Shown piece after piece: positions 34,699 to 43,016 of a stretch of 64,000 bases of DNA (position 1 is its first letter; each line of letters begins with the position of its first letter). Source of the stretch: Candidatus Peribacteria bacterium (GTDB lineage Bacteria > Patescibacteriota > Gracilibacteria > UBA1369 > 2-02-FULL-48-14); NCBI GenBank assembly GCA_943349825.1, contig CALQZQ010000005.1:1-64000 (forward strand), read 5' to 3'. A model generated the notes under the pieces. It worked only from the letters and a program-made list of their open reading frames with translations, was not told the DNA's origin and searched no databases. The translations under genes were made by a program, and so were the position numbers.

Positions 34699-35229
34699 TT
34701 AGTTTTTAAGTAGCTCACGAAACTTCTCCTTGAGCTTGGAAAGCTTGGGGTTGATCACAAATTGGCAGTAGGGCTGCAGCACGTTTTTGGCGTAGTAGTT
34801 TTGGTGGTAGTCCTCTGCGACATAGAAAATGGTGAAAGGTTTCACTTCGGTCACGATGGGGTCTTCCAGGTCGTTTTGTGCGTTTTTGATGAAGTCCTCT
34901 GCTGCGCTTTTTTGTTCGGGCGTGGTGTAGAGAATGATGGAGCGGTACTGGGTACCGGTGTCGCCGCCTTGGCGGTTCAAAGTGGTGGGGTCATGGGTGC
35001 CAAAAAAGACCGTGAGCAAAGTTTTGTAGGAAATCACTTCAGGGTCGAATTCCACTTGAATGCCTTCGGCGTGGCCGGTTTTTCCGGTGCAAACTTGTTC
35101 GTAAGTGGGATTGGGCGTGGTGCCGCCGGCATAACCGGGTTTCACGGCGACTACTCCTTTGAGTTCTTGGTAGATGGCTTCTGTACACCAGAAGCAGCCT
35201 CCTCCGAAAATGGCGGTTTCAATGTTCAT
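34699..35229 (-). CDS. msrA: Peptide methionine-S-sulfoxide reductase
   Basis: A 176-residue enzyme with the signature GGGCFWCTEAIYQELKGV; the catalytic Cys is Cys12. HAEGIQVEFDP and YRSIILYTTPEQ are typical family blocks. It reduces methionine-S-sulfoxide in proteins using thioredoxin, which the trxB gene at 46.5 kb could help recharge. No MsrB domain is attached. The start overlaps the dedA stop by 4 nt. Confidence 0.95.
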   Translation of the reverse strand: MNIETAIFGGGCFWCTEAIYQELKGVVAVKPGYAGGTTPNPTYEQVCTGKTGHAEGIQVEFDPEVISYKTLLTVFFGTHDPTTLNRQGGDTGTQYRSIILYTTPEQKSAAEDFIKNAQNDLEDPIVTEVKPFTIFYVAEDYHQNYYAKNVLQPYCQFVINPKLSKLKEKFRELLKN

Positions 35230-35804
35230 TCTTCATTCATTATTTTCTTCTCGATTCGGTTTTTCGTCCACTGGAAAGTGAGAATCAAGCCGACTACACC
35301 GATGGCTAAGAGCACAGGGTGGTCCATAATGTTTCCAAAGAAGCTGGAGCCGCGTCCGGCGAGCCAGCCGATGGCAATGATGATGAGGAGCCAAGGAATG
35401 GTCACTATTATATTCAGCAGCATGAAGCGCAGGAACTTGAGTCCATCCAAACTCAAATAGAGCACGCTGACGGTGCGGGTGCCGAAGATGAACTTTGTCA
35501 TGAACAGAAGGGAGGCTTCACTTTTTGCAAGTCGCTTCACCCATTTTTTCACACGACTGTCTTCATGGGTCAGTTTCTGTAGCCATTTCCAGTTTCGGCC
35601 GAGTCGGGCAAGGATGAACCAGAATAGATCTACCAGGATGGTGGCCACGAAAGTGACTGCAAATAAGTGAGGAATGCTCCAGAAACCTTCTCCCACCAGG
35701 AAGGCAAGAGGGAGGATCAACTCAGGACCACCCAGTACTGCCGCTACAAAGAAGAGGGCGTCGGGGTGACGTGAGTAGTTCTCGATAAGGCTTTGTAGTT
35801 CCAT
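35226..35804 (-). CDS. DedA-family membrane protein
   Basis: A 192-residue membrane protein with four to five hydrophobic segments, and family features GGPELILPLAFLVGEGFW near the N-terminus and FGTRTVSVLYLSLDGLKFLRFMLLN in the middle. DedA proteins are proposed lipid scramblases or transporters. It lies upstream of msrA with a 4-nt overlap. Its promoter would have to lie between its start and the hairpin element copy 1. Confidence 0.8.
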   Translation of the reverse strand: MELQSLIENYSRHPDALFFVAAVLGGPELILPLAFLVGEGFWSIPHLFAVTFVATILVDLFWFILARLGRNWKWLQKLTHEDSRVKKWVKRLAKSEASLLFMTKFIFGTRTVSVLYLSLDGLKFLRFMLLNIIVTIPWLLIIIAIGWLAGRGSSFFGNIMDHPVLLAIGVVGLILTFQWTKNRIEKKIMNEE

Positions 35805-35828
35805 GGTAGCGACACTATGCCCTGAGCG

Positions 35829-36134
35829 CGTGAATCTTGAAACCCCAAACCCAAGAATAGAAGTTAGTGCACCTTCTGTTCAGCATGGAGCGCTCAGAGA
35901 AAGTTCATGAACTTTCTCTCCGCTTCCTTTCATGTTTGATGCTTTCCAGAAGATGCACTAACTTCTCTCTGTTGTGGAATTTCAAACTCTCTTTCGGACG
36001 TTTGGGCCCTGCTTGTTTTTTGAAGCATAACCCTTAAGGAATAAGCTATGAGGATCATGCATCCGAGTTGCTTCGCTCCTGCTTCAAAAAACAAGCAGGG
36101 CCTTTAGAGTGGAAGAAGGGTTTCAAGATTCACG
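35829..36134. repeat. Double-hairpin element, copy 1
   Basis: Bounded by a perfect 17-bp terminal inverted repeat (35829-35845 with 36118-36134). Hairpin I has a 20-bp stem with one mismatch (35859-35878 with 35947-35966), whose loop holds a 22-bp perfect palindrome (35897-35918, core AGAAAGTTCATGAACTTTCT). Hairpin II has a perfect 22-bp stem (36005-36026 with 36081-36102). This fills the gap between the divergent dedA and reductase genes; no ORF is credible in it. A second, inverted copy is at 38157-38435. Confidence 0.85.
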
Positions 36135-36179
36135 TCTCTGCTGCTTGATTTTTCCAATACAATGTGGGATTGTCGGCGC

Positions 36180-37022
36180 ATGAAAATGCTTATATTCGGT
36201 CAAGGATACATTGCCCACAAGTTCAAGGATTTTTTTGGCGCCGATGCCGAAATTTCGACGGTTCGTATTGAGGACTACTCCGTGGTGAAGGCTGAACTTG
36301 AACTTAAGAAGCTGGATGTAGTGGTGAACTGCGCGGGGAAAACCGGCCGTCCGAATGTGGATTGGTGTGAAGATCACAAAATGGAAACCGTATTTGGAAA
36401 TGTGACGGCCCCGATGATCTTGGCCCGCGCTTGTGAAGAACTTGGACTCTACATGGTGCACATTGGCAGTGGTTGCGTCTACGAAGGTTACAACGAGGGA
36501 AAAGGCTGGGGCGAAGACGATGCCCCCAATTTTGCGGGAAGTTTTTATTCTCGCACAAAGGCGTGGAGCGAGACGATGCTCAAGGAATTTCCTATCTTAC
36601 AGCTGCGCCTCCGCATGCCCTTCGATAGTATTCCCAGTGAGAGAAACTTCATCACTAAAATTGTGAAGTACGACAAAGTGATTTCCATACCCAATTCCAT
36701 CAGCGTTTTGGAAGACTTTTTGGTGGCTGCGAAAACTTTGATTGAAAAGAAGGCGATCGGAGTTTTTAATGTCACGAATCCTGGCGTTATTACGCACCAG
36801 GAGATTTTGGACATCTATAAAGAGCTGGTGGACCCGAACTACAACTACACTTTGTTTTCGGTGGAAGAGATGGAAAAAATCACGAAGGCCAAGCGATCCA
36901 ACTGCGGACTTTCTGTGCAGAAATTGGAGAGCCAAGGCATCCATTTGAGACCTGTTGCGGAGGCGGTGCGCGCTTCGCTCGTTGAATACCGCAAGCATTT
37001 GGAAAACGGAGTCACGGTGTGA
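36180..37022 (+). CDS. NAD-dependent epimerase/RmlD-like sugar nucleotide reductase
   Basis: Starting at ATG 36180 (MKMLIFGQGYIAHKF), 280 residues. An N-terminal Rossmann motif GQGYIA replaces the usual GxxGxxG. The catalytic YxxxK is present (YSRTKAW), with a preceding Ser-containing HIGSGCVYEG. RmlD-like dTDP-4-dehydrorhamnose reductases share this pattern, so a nucleotide-sugar substrate is likely, but which one is open. The six codons before 36180 are not conserved and abut the hairpin element. The AI-2E gene follows 24 nt after the stop. Confidence 0.8.
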   Translation: MKMLIFGQGYIAHKFKDFFGADAEISTVRIEDYSVVKAELELKKLDVVVNCAGKTGRPNVDWCEDHKMETVFGNVTAPMILARACEELGLYMVHIGSGCVYEGYNEGKGWGEDDAPNFAGSFYSRTKAWSETMLKEFPILQLRLRMPFDSIPSERNFITKIVKYDKVISIPNSISVLEDFLVAAKTLIEKKAIGVFNVTNPGVITHQEILDIYKELVDPNYNYTLFSVEEMEKITKAKRSNCGLSVQKLESQGIHLRPVAEAVRASLVEYRKHLENGVTV

Positions 37023-37046
37023 TAGAGTGGGCTTGAACATCCACCC

Positions 37047-38156
37047 ATGGCTCCACGCACTCTAGTTCTTCCGGATTTCGCTCGCTACTTTTTTGCTCTG
37101 GCGATTGGAGCGGTTTTGTTTTTGTTCGCGTGGGTGATCTCGCCCTTCTTCAATATTTTGGTTTATGCCGCTTTGGTGGTGGTGATTTTTTATCCCCTCT
37201 ATAAATTCTTTTTGCGGATTCTTCGTAAGCGACAAGGTCTTAGCGCTTTTTTGACCACTATTTTGGTCGCGCTCTTAGTTCTGGCGCCGCTCGCCCTTTT
37301 CATTGTTTTTCTGGCTCAAGAGGCGGTGACTATTTACGAATACCTCACCACTAAATGGTTGGCCTACAATGTGGATGGAGGGCTGCAGTGGACCGGGCTG
37401 GATCAACTTCCTGTGGTGGGACCTTGGCTGGAAACTTTTGGTCAGAATTATGGTTTTTCTGACTTCATTCATAATACGAACATTGATTTGATTCAAATCG
37501 TGCAGGAGGTGGGTAAGACGGTAGCTACTTTCTTGGTGGCTCAGAGTGGAAACATTGTGGGCGCCGTGAGTACTACCATTCTTTTTGTGCTCATTTTCTT
37601 GATTACGCTATTCTTCTTTTTCCGTGATGGGGCGCGTTTTATCGAGAAGGCGAAAGTGCTGAGCCCGCTTCCAGAAAAATATGAAGCCGAAATTGAACGC
37701 AAGCTGATTGATACGACTTATGGAATCGTGATGGGGAATTTTGGATCCTCCATTTTGCAGGGGATTGCAGCGGGGATTGGTTTTGCCATTGCCGGAGTGG
37801 AGAACATTATTTTCTGGGCCACGATGGTGGCGTTTGCTTCGCTGATTCCTTACTTAGGGGCAGCGCTCATTTGGCTTCCCATCGCTGTTTCTTTCATGTT
37901 GCGTGGCGAAATGGTCTGGGCTGTTTTCCTGGTTTTGTGGGGAATTTGTATCGTATCGGTGGTAGACAATGTGGCGCGACCCCTTTTGATTGGATCCCGC
38001 ACCAGTATGCACCCGCTGCTCACTTTCTTGGTGGTGCTCGGAGGTATTTTCCTCTTTGGGCTGAAGGGTATTATTTTTGGTCCGCTGATTTTGAGTCTCA
38101 CGATAACGATCCTCCATATTTATCAATTGGAGTATCAGGATATGCTCAAGGATTAG
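37047..38156 (+). CDS. AI-2E family transporter
   Basis: A 369-residue membrane protein with about eight hydrophobic segments and the family block SLIPYLGAALIWLPIAVSFMLRGEMVWAVFLVLWGICIVSVVDNVARPLLIG, then LTFLVVLGGIFLFGLKGIIFGPLI. The family includes TqsA and Na+/H+ antiporter-like members; function here is unknown. The stop codon TAG (38154-38156) is directly followed by the first base of hairpin II of element copy 2. Confidence 0.88.
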   Translation: MAPRTLVLPDFARYFFALAIGAVLFLFAWVISPFFNILVYAALVVVIFYPLYKFFLRILRKRQGLSAFLTTILVALLVLAPLALFIVFLAQEAVTIYEYLTTKWLAYNVDGGLQWTGLDQLPVVGPWLETFGQNYGFSDFIHNTNIDLIQIVQEVGKTVATFLVAQSGNIVGAVSTTILFVLIFLITLFFFFRDGARFIEKAKVLSPLPEKYEAEIERKLIDTTYGIVMGNFGSSILQGIAAGIGFAIAGVENIIFWATMVAFASLIPYLGAALIWLPIAVSFMLRGEMVWAVFLVLWGICIVSVVDNVARPLLIGSRTSMHPLLTFLVVLGGIFLFGLKGIIFGPLILSLTITILHIYQLEYQDMLKD

Positions 38157-38435
38157 CAATTGGGACATATTTATTTTTTTGAAGCGGGAGCGAAGCTACT
38201 CGGATGCATGATCCTTGTACCTTCTTCCTTAATGTTTATGCTTCAAAAAAATAAATATGTCCCAATTGGCCGAAGAGGGTTTGAAACTCCATAACTGAGA
38301 AAAGCTAGGGCACCTTCTGGAAAGCATCAAACATGAAAGGAAGCGGAGAGAAAGTTCATGAACTTTCTCAAAGCGCTCCATGCTGAGCGGAAGGTGCCCT
38401 AGCTTTTGTTCTTAGGTTTTGGGGTTCAAAAACCC
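38157..38435. repeat. Double-hairpin element, copy 2 (inverted)
   Basis: This is the reverse complement arrangement of copy 1. Hairpin II has a perfect 29-bp stem (38157-38185 with 38240-38268). Hairpin I has a perfect 18-bp stem (38300-38317 with 38390-38407) enclosing the same 22-bp palindrome (38348-38369). The loops are nearly identical to copy 1, but the stem sequences differ. It exactly fills the space between two convergent stop codons (transporter and aminopeptidase), where it may also terminate transcription. The outer terminal repeat seen in copy 1 is not intact here. Confidence 0.85.
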
Positions 38436-39890
38436 TTACTTCCCGTAGCGCACAGCGAGTTCAATGAAAGTGCGAAGTCCCACGCCGGTAGCGCCGTAGT
38501 GCGTGGTGGAGTCGGGTTTTTCAGCCCAGCCTGTGCCACCGATGTCGAGATGAACCCAGGGTGTTTTTTCCACGAATTCCTTCAGGAAAGCAGCACCCAT
38601 GATGGTGCCCGCACGCACGCCTTTGGCGTCATTTTTCAGATCGGTGAATTCGCCTTTGGTGAACTTCATGAAGTCTTCATCGAGTGGTAATGGCCAGTAA
38701 CGTTCGTGCTTGGCTTTCCCTGCGTCCATGATTTCGTTCGTCCACTTTTCGTCGTTGCCCATCACACCCGTGATGTTGTAGCCCAAGGCTACGGTAACTG
38801 CTCCGGTGAGAGTGGCGATGTCCACCATGCGTTTGGGTTTGAAATTCTTTTCTGTGTAGGCGAGCGCGTCTGCCAGGACCAGGCGGCCTTCCGCATCGGT
38901 GTTGGTGATTTCGATGGTTTTCCCGTTGTAGGCTCGTACCACGTCTCCAGGATGCTGTGCTCGGTCCGAGATGGCATTTTCAGCAATGGCCATCACTCCC
39001 AAGAAATAGCCGGGAAGTTTGAGCTCGGAGATGGCTTGTAGGGTGCCGAGCACGGTGGAAGAGCCTGCCATGTCTTCTTTCATGGTTTCGATGTAGCCCG
39101 TGGGTTTGAGGTTCATTCCTCCGCTGTCGAAAACGATTCCTTTTCCAATGAAGGCGATTTGAGGTTCTTTGGCAGTGGTCTTGCTGCGGTATTCCAGTAA
39201 AACCATGCGAGCACCGATGGTGGCTCCTTGGCCCACACCCACGAGTGCGCCGCAGCCGAGTTTTTTGAGTTTGGCTTCGTCGAAGATGGTGATTTTGAGT
39301 TTGTACTTTTTAGCGATTTTTTTCGCTTCGTCCACGAGGTTTTGAGTATTGAGGTCTCCGGCGCATAGGTTTACTAGAGAGCGCGTGGTGTCTGAAGCGC
39401 GCATGAAGACATCCAAGTGCTTGAGAGTTTCTTTGGTGCTTTTGTTGTCTTCTGTCACGAAGCTGATTTCTTCCAGCTTGCTGGCCTTGGGGTCTGCTTT
39501 TTTGTAATGATTGAATTCGTAAGCGCCGAGCACCATTCCGTAACCGAGTTCGCTAAAATCTTCTGTAGCTACGTTCACCGCGATGCGACTGGCCTTGGCC
39601 TTTTTAGCCACAGCTACGAGTTGGCCCCCGAGTTTTTCTGTGGCTTGTGGGATGAGTTTCCCTTTTTCGCCACGGCCCACGAGCACCACACGTTTGAAAG
39701 CTCCTCCATCGGTGAAGAGCGTTATCATCTGTCCTTCTTCTCCTTCAAACTCTTTGTTGCTGAAGCGAGCCTCTACACTTTTAGCAGTGCCACCGAGGAG
39801 TTTTTTTTCTGCCGGACTGAGCTTCGCGCCTTTGAAAAATAATAAGAAAAGGAGATCAGCTTTGGGCGCTGCGGAGAGGGTGAGTTTCAT
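38436..39890 (-). CDS. pepA: Leucyl aminopeptidase (M17)
   Basis: A 484-residue cytosolic metallopeptidase. The M17 signature NTDAEGRL is at 330-337, and metal and catalytic residues are visible as K250, D255 (GKGIVFDSGGMNLKP), D273, D332, E334 and R336. The length matches PepA. It removes N-terminal residues, releasing amino acids from peptides. Its 3' end abuts hairpin element copy 2. The upstream gene is divergent, with 53 nt between. Confidence 0.95.
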   Translation of the reverse strand: MKLTLSAAPKADLLFLLFFKGAKLSPAEKKLLGGTAKSVEARFSNKEFEGEEGQMITLFTDGGAFKRVVLVGRGEKGKLIPQATEKLGGQLVAVAKKAKASRIAVNVATEDFSELGYGMVLGAYEFNHYKKADPKASKLEEISFVTEDNKSTKETLKHLDVFMRASDTTRSLVNLCAGDLNTQNLVDEAKKIAKKYKLKITIFDEAKLKKLGCGALVGVGQGATIGARMVLLEYRSKTTAKEPQIAFIGKGIVFDSGGMNLKPTGYIETMKEDMAGSSTVLGTLQAISELKLPGYFLGVMAIAENAISDRAQHPGDVVRAYNGKTIEITNTDAEGRLVLADALAYTEKNFKPKRMVDIATLTGAVTVALGYNITGVMGNDEKWTNEIMDAGKAKHERYWPLPLDEDFMKFTKGEFTDLKNDAKGVRAGTIMGAAFLKEFVEKTPWVHLDIGGTGWAEKPDSTTHYGATGVGLRTFIELAVRYGK

Positions 39891-39943
39891 GGAGGAACGA
39901 GTGTGAAGTTTACATTGAACTCAGAGTACAATAGAGTGAGCTT

Positions 39944-41422
39944 GTGAAGCAAAAACTTTTTTACTTTTTCTCTGCGTTTGTGACTGGGGCCGCCGTGATG
40001 GCGGTGGAGATGAGTGCGACACGACTTCTGGCTCCTTACTTTGGAACGTCTCTTTTTGTGTGGACGAACGTGATTGGAGTGATCATGGTCGCTCTGGCTC
40101 TGGGCTATAGTTTAGGAGGAAAAATGGCGGATCGTCATCCCGATAAGCCGCAGCTCTACTTTTTTTGGATTGCAGTGACGGGAGTGTGGGTGCTTACGAT
40201 TCCTTTTGTGGCGCCCTTTATTTTGCCGACGCTTTCCAGCGGGTTTGGCAACTTGGAGCAGTCTTTGCGTTGGGGTTCACTCCTGGCGGTTATGATTTTG
40301 ATGGCCTTCCCGATGGTGCTGTTTGGAATCAACGTGCCTTTCACCGTGAGGCTTACGGCGGATAAAATACAAAATATTGGAGCGGTTTCTGGAAAAGTTT
40401 CCACAGTTTCCACTGTGGGAAGTTTGCTCGGCACTTTTTTACCTGCTTTGGTTTTGATCCCTGAATTGGGAACCACCAAGACTTTTGTTTTCATTGGTCT
40501 CACTTTATTTTTGCTCGCGGCTTTTGGTTTAAGAAATGTATTTTTGATGATTTTGGGTTTGCTCGGCTGCGGACTTTTTTGGGTGGTGCCTCCGGTTTAT
40601 GCGGCTGACGACTTGATTGCAGCTACGGAATCTTCTTATGGTTATGTGTTCGTGACTGAGGATGAGCGGGGAGTGCGCTACTTGCACATCGACAACAAGA
40701 TTGGAGTGCAGTCGATTTACGATCCCATGAGTGTGCTCCCGCCCGATTCCTATTATTATGGTTATTTTGGTTTGCTGCCGGCCATGATTGAAAATCCCCA
40801 GAACGTTTTGATTTTAGGCCACGCGGCTGGGAGCTTTACGCGTATTTTCAACGCCTACTATCCTGATTTGGAAGTGACGGGTGTGGAATTGGATCCGGCA
40901 GTTACGGAGATGGCCCAGGAGTACATGGGGCTCGAGGAAGCGAAGGTGAACATTGTGCACGCGGACGCGCGGCAATTTTTACTCAATACCGATGAAAAAT
41001 ACGATTTGATTTTGGTGGATACTTATCACGGTGCGAACATTCCGGCGCACTTGGCCACGGAAGAATTTTTCGGGCTCTGCCATGAGCACTTGCAGCCCAA
41101 TGGAATTTTGGCGCTGAATGCGGCTTCCACAGAGGGCGATTTTTTGGATGAACTCAGTAATTCTTTGGCAAAACCTTTTGACTCCGTACTGTCTTTTCCG
41201 GTTCCGGGTAGTTTCAATACTCTATTGGCTGCGAGGGATGGAGATGACTTTTCTTCCGTCGCCACACCTAATCCGTTGCAGGAATTTTTAGGCACTTTGG
41301 GTCGGAGTGGAATGACCATTTTGACCTATGACTCTTCTTCACCGGTCTTCCACGATGAAAAACTCTCCGAAGTGGATTTGAAGGACGAAGAAATGTTTAT
41401 GCGATTGCTGTCGAGTTTTTAG
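39944..41422 (+). CDS. Fused membrane / spermidine synthase-like protein
   Basis: A 492-residue protein with GTG start at 39944. The first half has six to seven membrane segments (FFSAFVTGAAVMAVEMSATRLLAPYFGT, then further helices to about 225). The second half is a spermidine synthase-type methyltransferase fold (NVLILGHAAGSFTRIF, VTGVELDPAVTEMAQ, YDLILVDTYHGANIPAHL). The fusion is a known family; most members have not been shown to make spermidine. The DTYHG motif replaces the usual catalytic D-S/T-D, so the activity is uncertain. Confidence 0.87.
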   Translation: MKQKLFYFFSAFVTGAAVMAVEMSATRLLAPYFGTSLFVWTNVIGVIMVALALGYSLGGKMADRHPDKPQLYFFWIAVTGVWVLTIPFVAPFILPTLSSGFGNLEQSLRWGSLLAVMILMAFPMVLFGINVPFTVRLTADKIQNIGAVSGKVSTVSTVGSLLGTFLPALVLIPELGTTKTFVFIGLTLFLLAAFGLRNVFLMILGLLGCGLFWVVPPVYAADDLIAATESSYGYVFVTEDERGVRYLHIDNKIGVQSIYDPMSVLPPDSYYYGYFGLLPAMIENPQNVLILGHAAGSFTRIFNAYYPDLEVTGVELDPAVTEMAQEYMGLEEAKVNIVHADARQFLLNTDEKYDLILVDTYHGANIPAHLATEEFFGLCHEHLQPNGILALNAASTEGDFLDELSNSLAKPFDSVLSFPVPGSFNTLLAARDGDDFSSVATPNPLQEFLGTLGRSGMTILTYDSSSPVFHDEKLSEVDLKDEEMFMRLLSSF

Positions 41423-41786
41423 AGTTTTCACTCAGGAACTCGTCGGTGATTTCGCGACGGCCTTTGTGCTCTTCGTGGATGCCGTGCCAGTGCAGCACTT
41501 CTTCTTCGCCGAGTTCCCAACAGAGGAACACGGGTTCATCGCGATAGAAACTGGGGAAATCGATGCGGCCTTCTTGGGGCTCACGGGAAACACAGCCGAC
41601 TTGTTTCAACTCTTCAAAATGATGTTTGAGTCGTTCGATGTGGCGCTTGCATTCGGTTTCGGTGGGGAAGACTCCTTTGCTTTGCAAAAGGATCAGCGTT
41701 TCCATTTCTCCGCGCAAATCTTCGGTAATGTCTTTCACTAAAATAAGAGCTTTGCTCGCTTCGTGGGCTGTGAAGGTTTTAACCAT
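41397..41786 (-). CDS. DUF2203 protein
   Basis: A 129-residue cytosolic protein. FTAHEASKALILVKDITEDLRGEME, EELKQVGCVSREPQEGRIDFPSF and EPVFLCWELGEEEVLHWHGIHE are the family blocks of DUF2203. Function unknown. It overlaps the convergent membrane/spermidine synthase-like gene by 26 nt. Confidence 0.82.
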   Translation of the reverse strand: MVKTFTAHEASKALILVKDITEDLRGEMETLILLQSKGVFPTETECKRHIERLKHHFEELKQVGCVSREPQEGRIDFPSFYRDEPVFLCWELGEEEVLHWHGIHEEHKGRREITDEFLSENSKNSTAIA

Positions 41787-41843
41787 GAGTGGGTGGTTAT
41801 TGAGTCCGTGCCTACTAACTAAAACGCTGAACCTGCAAAAATG

Positions 41844-42305
41844 TTACAGTTTTTGGATTTCTTCGAGCACTTTGGCCACGTGGCCGGTGGCTTTCACGTT
41901 GTGCCAGGCCTTCACGATCACGCCGCTTTCATCGATGAGGAAAGTGGAACGTTCTATGCCCAGGAAGGTTTTTCCGTACATGGATTTTTCTTTCCACACC
42001 CCGAAGTCCAGCATGAGCTTGAGGTCTTCGTCGGAGAGCAACGTGAAGGGCAACTGGTATTTGGCGATGAATTTTTCGTGTGAGTCTCCTGCGTCTTTGC
42101 TCACGCCGATGATTTCCACATTCAAATCTTGATAGGTTTTCAGGTTGTCGCGGAAATCGCAGGCTTCGGTGGTGCAACCGGGAGTGTCGTCCTTCGGGTA
42201 AAAATACAGCACGATTTTTTTGCCTTTGAAATCGGTTAAAGCCACGGGATTTCCGTTGGAGGAGGGAAGTGCGTAAGACGGAACTTTGTCGCCGACGTCG
42301 AGCAT
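41844..42305 (-). CDS. bcp: Thiol peroxidase of the Bcp/PrxQ type
   Basis: A 153-residue peroxiredoxin. Peroxidatic Cys44 in the motif YPKDDTPGCTTEACDFRD, with resolving Cys49 five residues later, the alpha-helix 2 arrangement of PrxQ. It reduces peroxides with thioredoxin as donor. It fits the oxidative-defence set in this region (superoxide dismutase divergent at 42397, MsrA, thioredoxin reductase). Confidence 0.95.
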   Translation of the reverse strand: MLDVGDKVPSYALPSSNGNPVALTDFKGKKIVLYFYPKDDTPGCTTEACDFRDNLKTYQDLNVEIIGVSKDAGDSHEKFIAKYQLPFTLLSDEDLKLMLDFGVWKEKSMYGKTFLGIERSTFLIDESGVIVKAWHNVKATGHVAKVLEEIQKL

Positions 42306-42396
42306 ATAATGTTGTGGTTTGCACCACGTTATGGTTTAGCCTACGCTTTGCTTCGGCTTGGTGCTAGGATAAGAGTGATTTAACTTTAACTGATTT

Positions 42397-42981
42397 ATGG
42401 CACACTCTGCAAAAGATTTTACGGGACTGCTGGGGAAACTCCCGGGGCTTTCGGACGCTCAACTTTCCGCGCACTTCAAGCTCTACGAGGGTTATGTGAA
42501 GAAAATCAATGAAATTGAAGAAAAGTTGATGACCGTGGACAAGAGTTTGGCGAATTACAGTTTTGGGGAATACAGCGAGCTCAAGCGTCGCGAGGCGGTG
42601 GCGTTCAATGGAACCTACCTGCACGAGATGTATTTTGAAAATATGGTGGGCACGCCTACGGAAGCCAGCGCGGCACTCAAGGCAGCCATCGAAGGTTCCT
42701 TTGGCAGCTTGGCCGACTGGGAGAAGGACATGCGAGCGTCTGCCGCTTCAACGCCAGGTTGGGTGCTGCTCACTTTCAACAAAATGGACAAGAAGCTCCA
42801 CCACTACATCATGTACGAACACCACATGAACTATCCTGTGCACCAAGTGCCTCTGATGGCACTCGATTGCTGGGAGCACGCATTCATGATTGACTACGGC
42901 ATCGACAAAGCCAGCTACCTCAACACTTTTGTGAAGGCGATCGACTGGAAGGTCCTGAGCGAGAGGTTTGCACAGTTGTAA
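42397..42981 (+). CDS. sodB: Fe/Mn superoxide dismutase
   Basis: A 194-residue single-metal dismutase. The four metal ligands are visible: His26 (AHFKLYEGYV), His76 (TYLHEMYF), Asp157 and His161 (DCWEHAFMIDYG). The Gln/Gly residue that sorts Fe from Mn forms is not clear enough to decide, so the symbol is tentative. It converts superoxide to peroxide, which Bcp can then remove. Divergent from bcp; 91 nt between them. Confidence 0.93.
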   Translation: MAHSAKDFTGLLGKLPGLSDAQLSAHFKLYEGYVKKINEIEEKLMTVDKSLANYSFGEYSELKRREAVAFNGTYLHEMYFENMVGTPTEASAALKAAIEGSFGSLADWEKDMRASAASTPGWVLLTFNKMDKKLHHYIMYEHHMNYPVHQVPLMALDCWEHAFMIDYGIDKASYLNTFVKAIDWKVLSERFAQL

Positions 42982-43016
42982 AAAATGTTTATAGTGAAGC
43001 CACTTAATGCTTTTTC

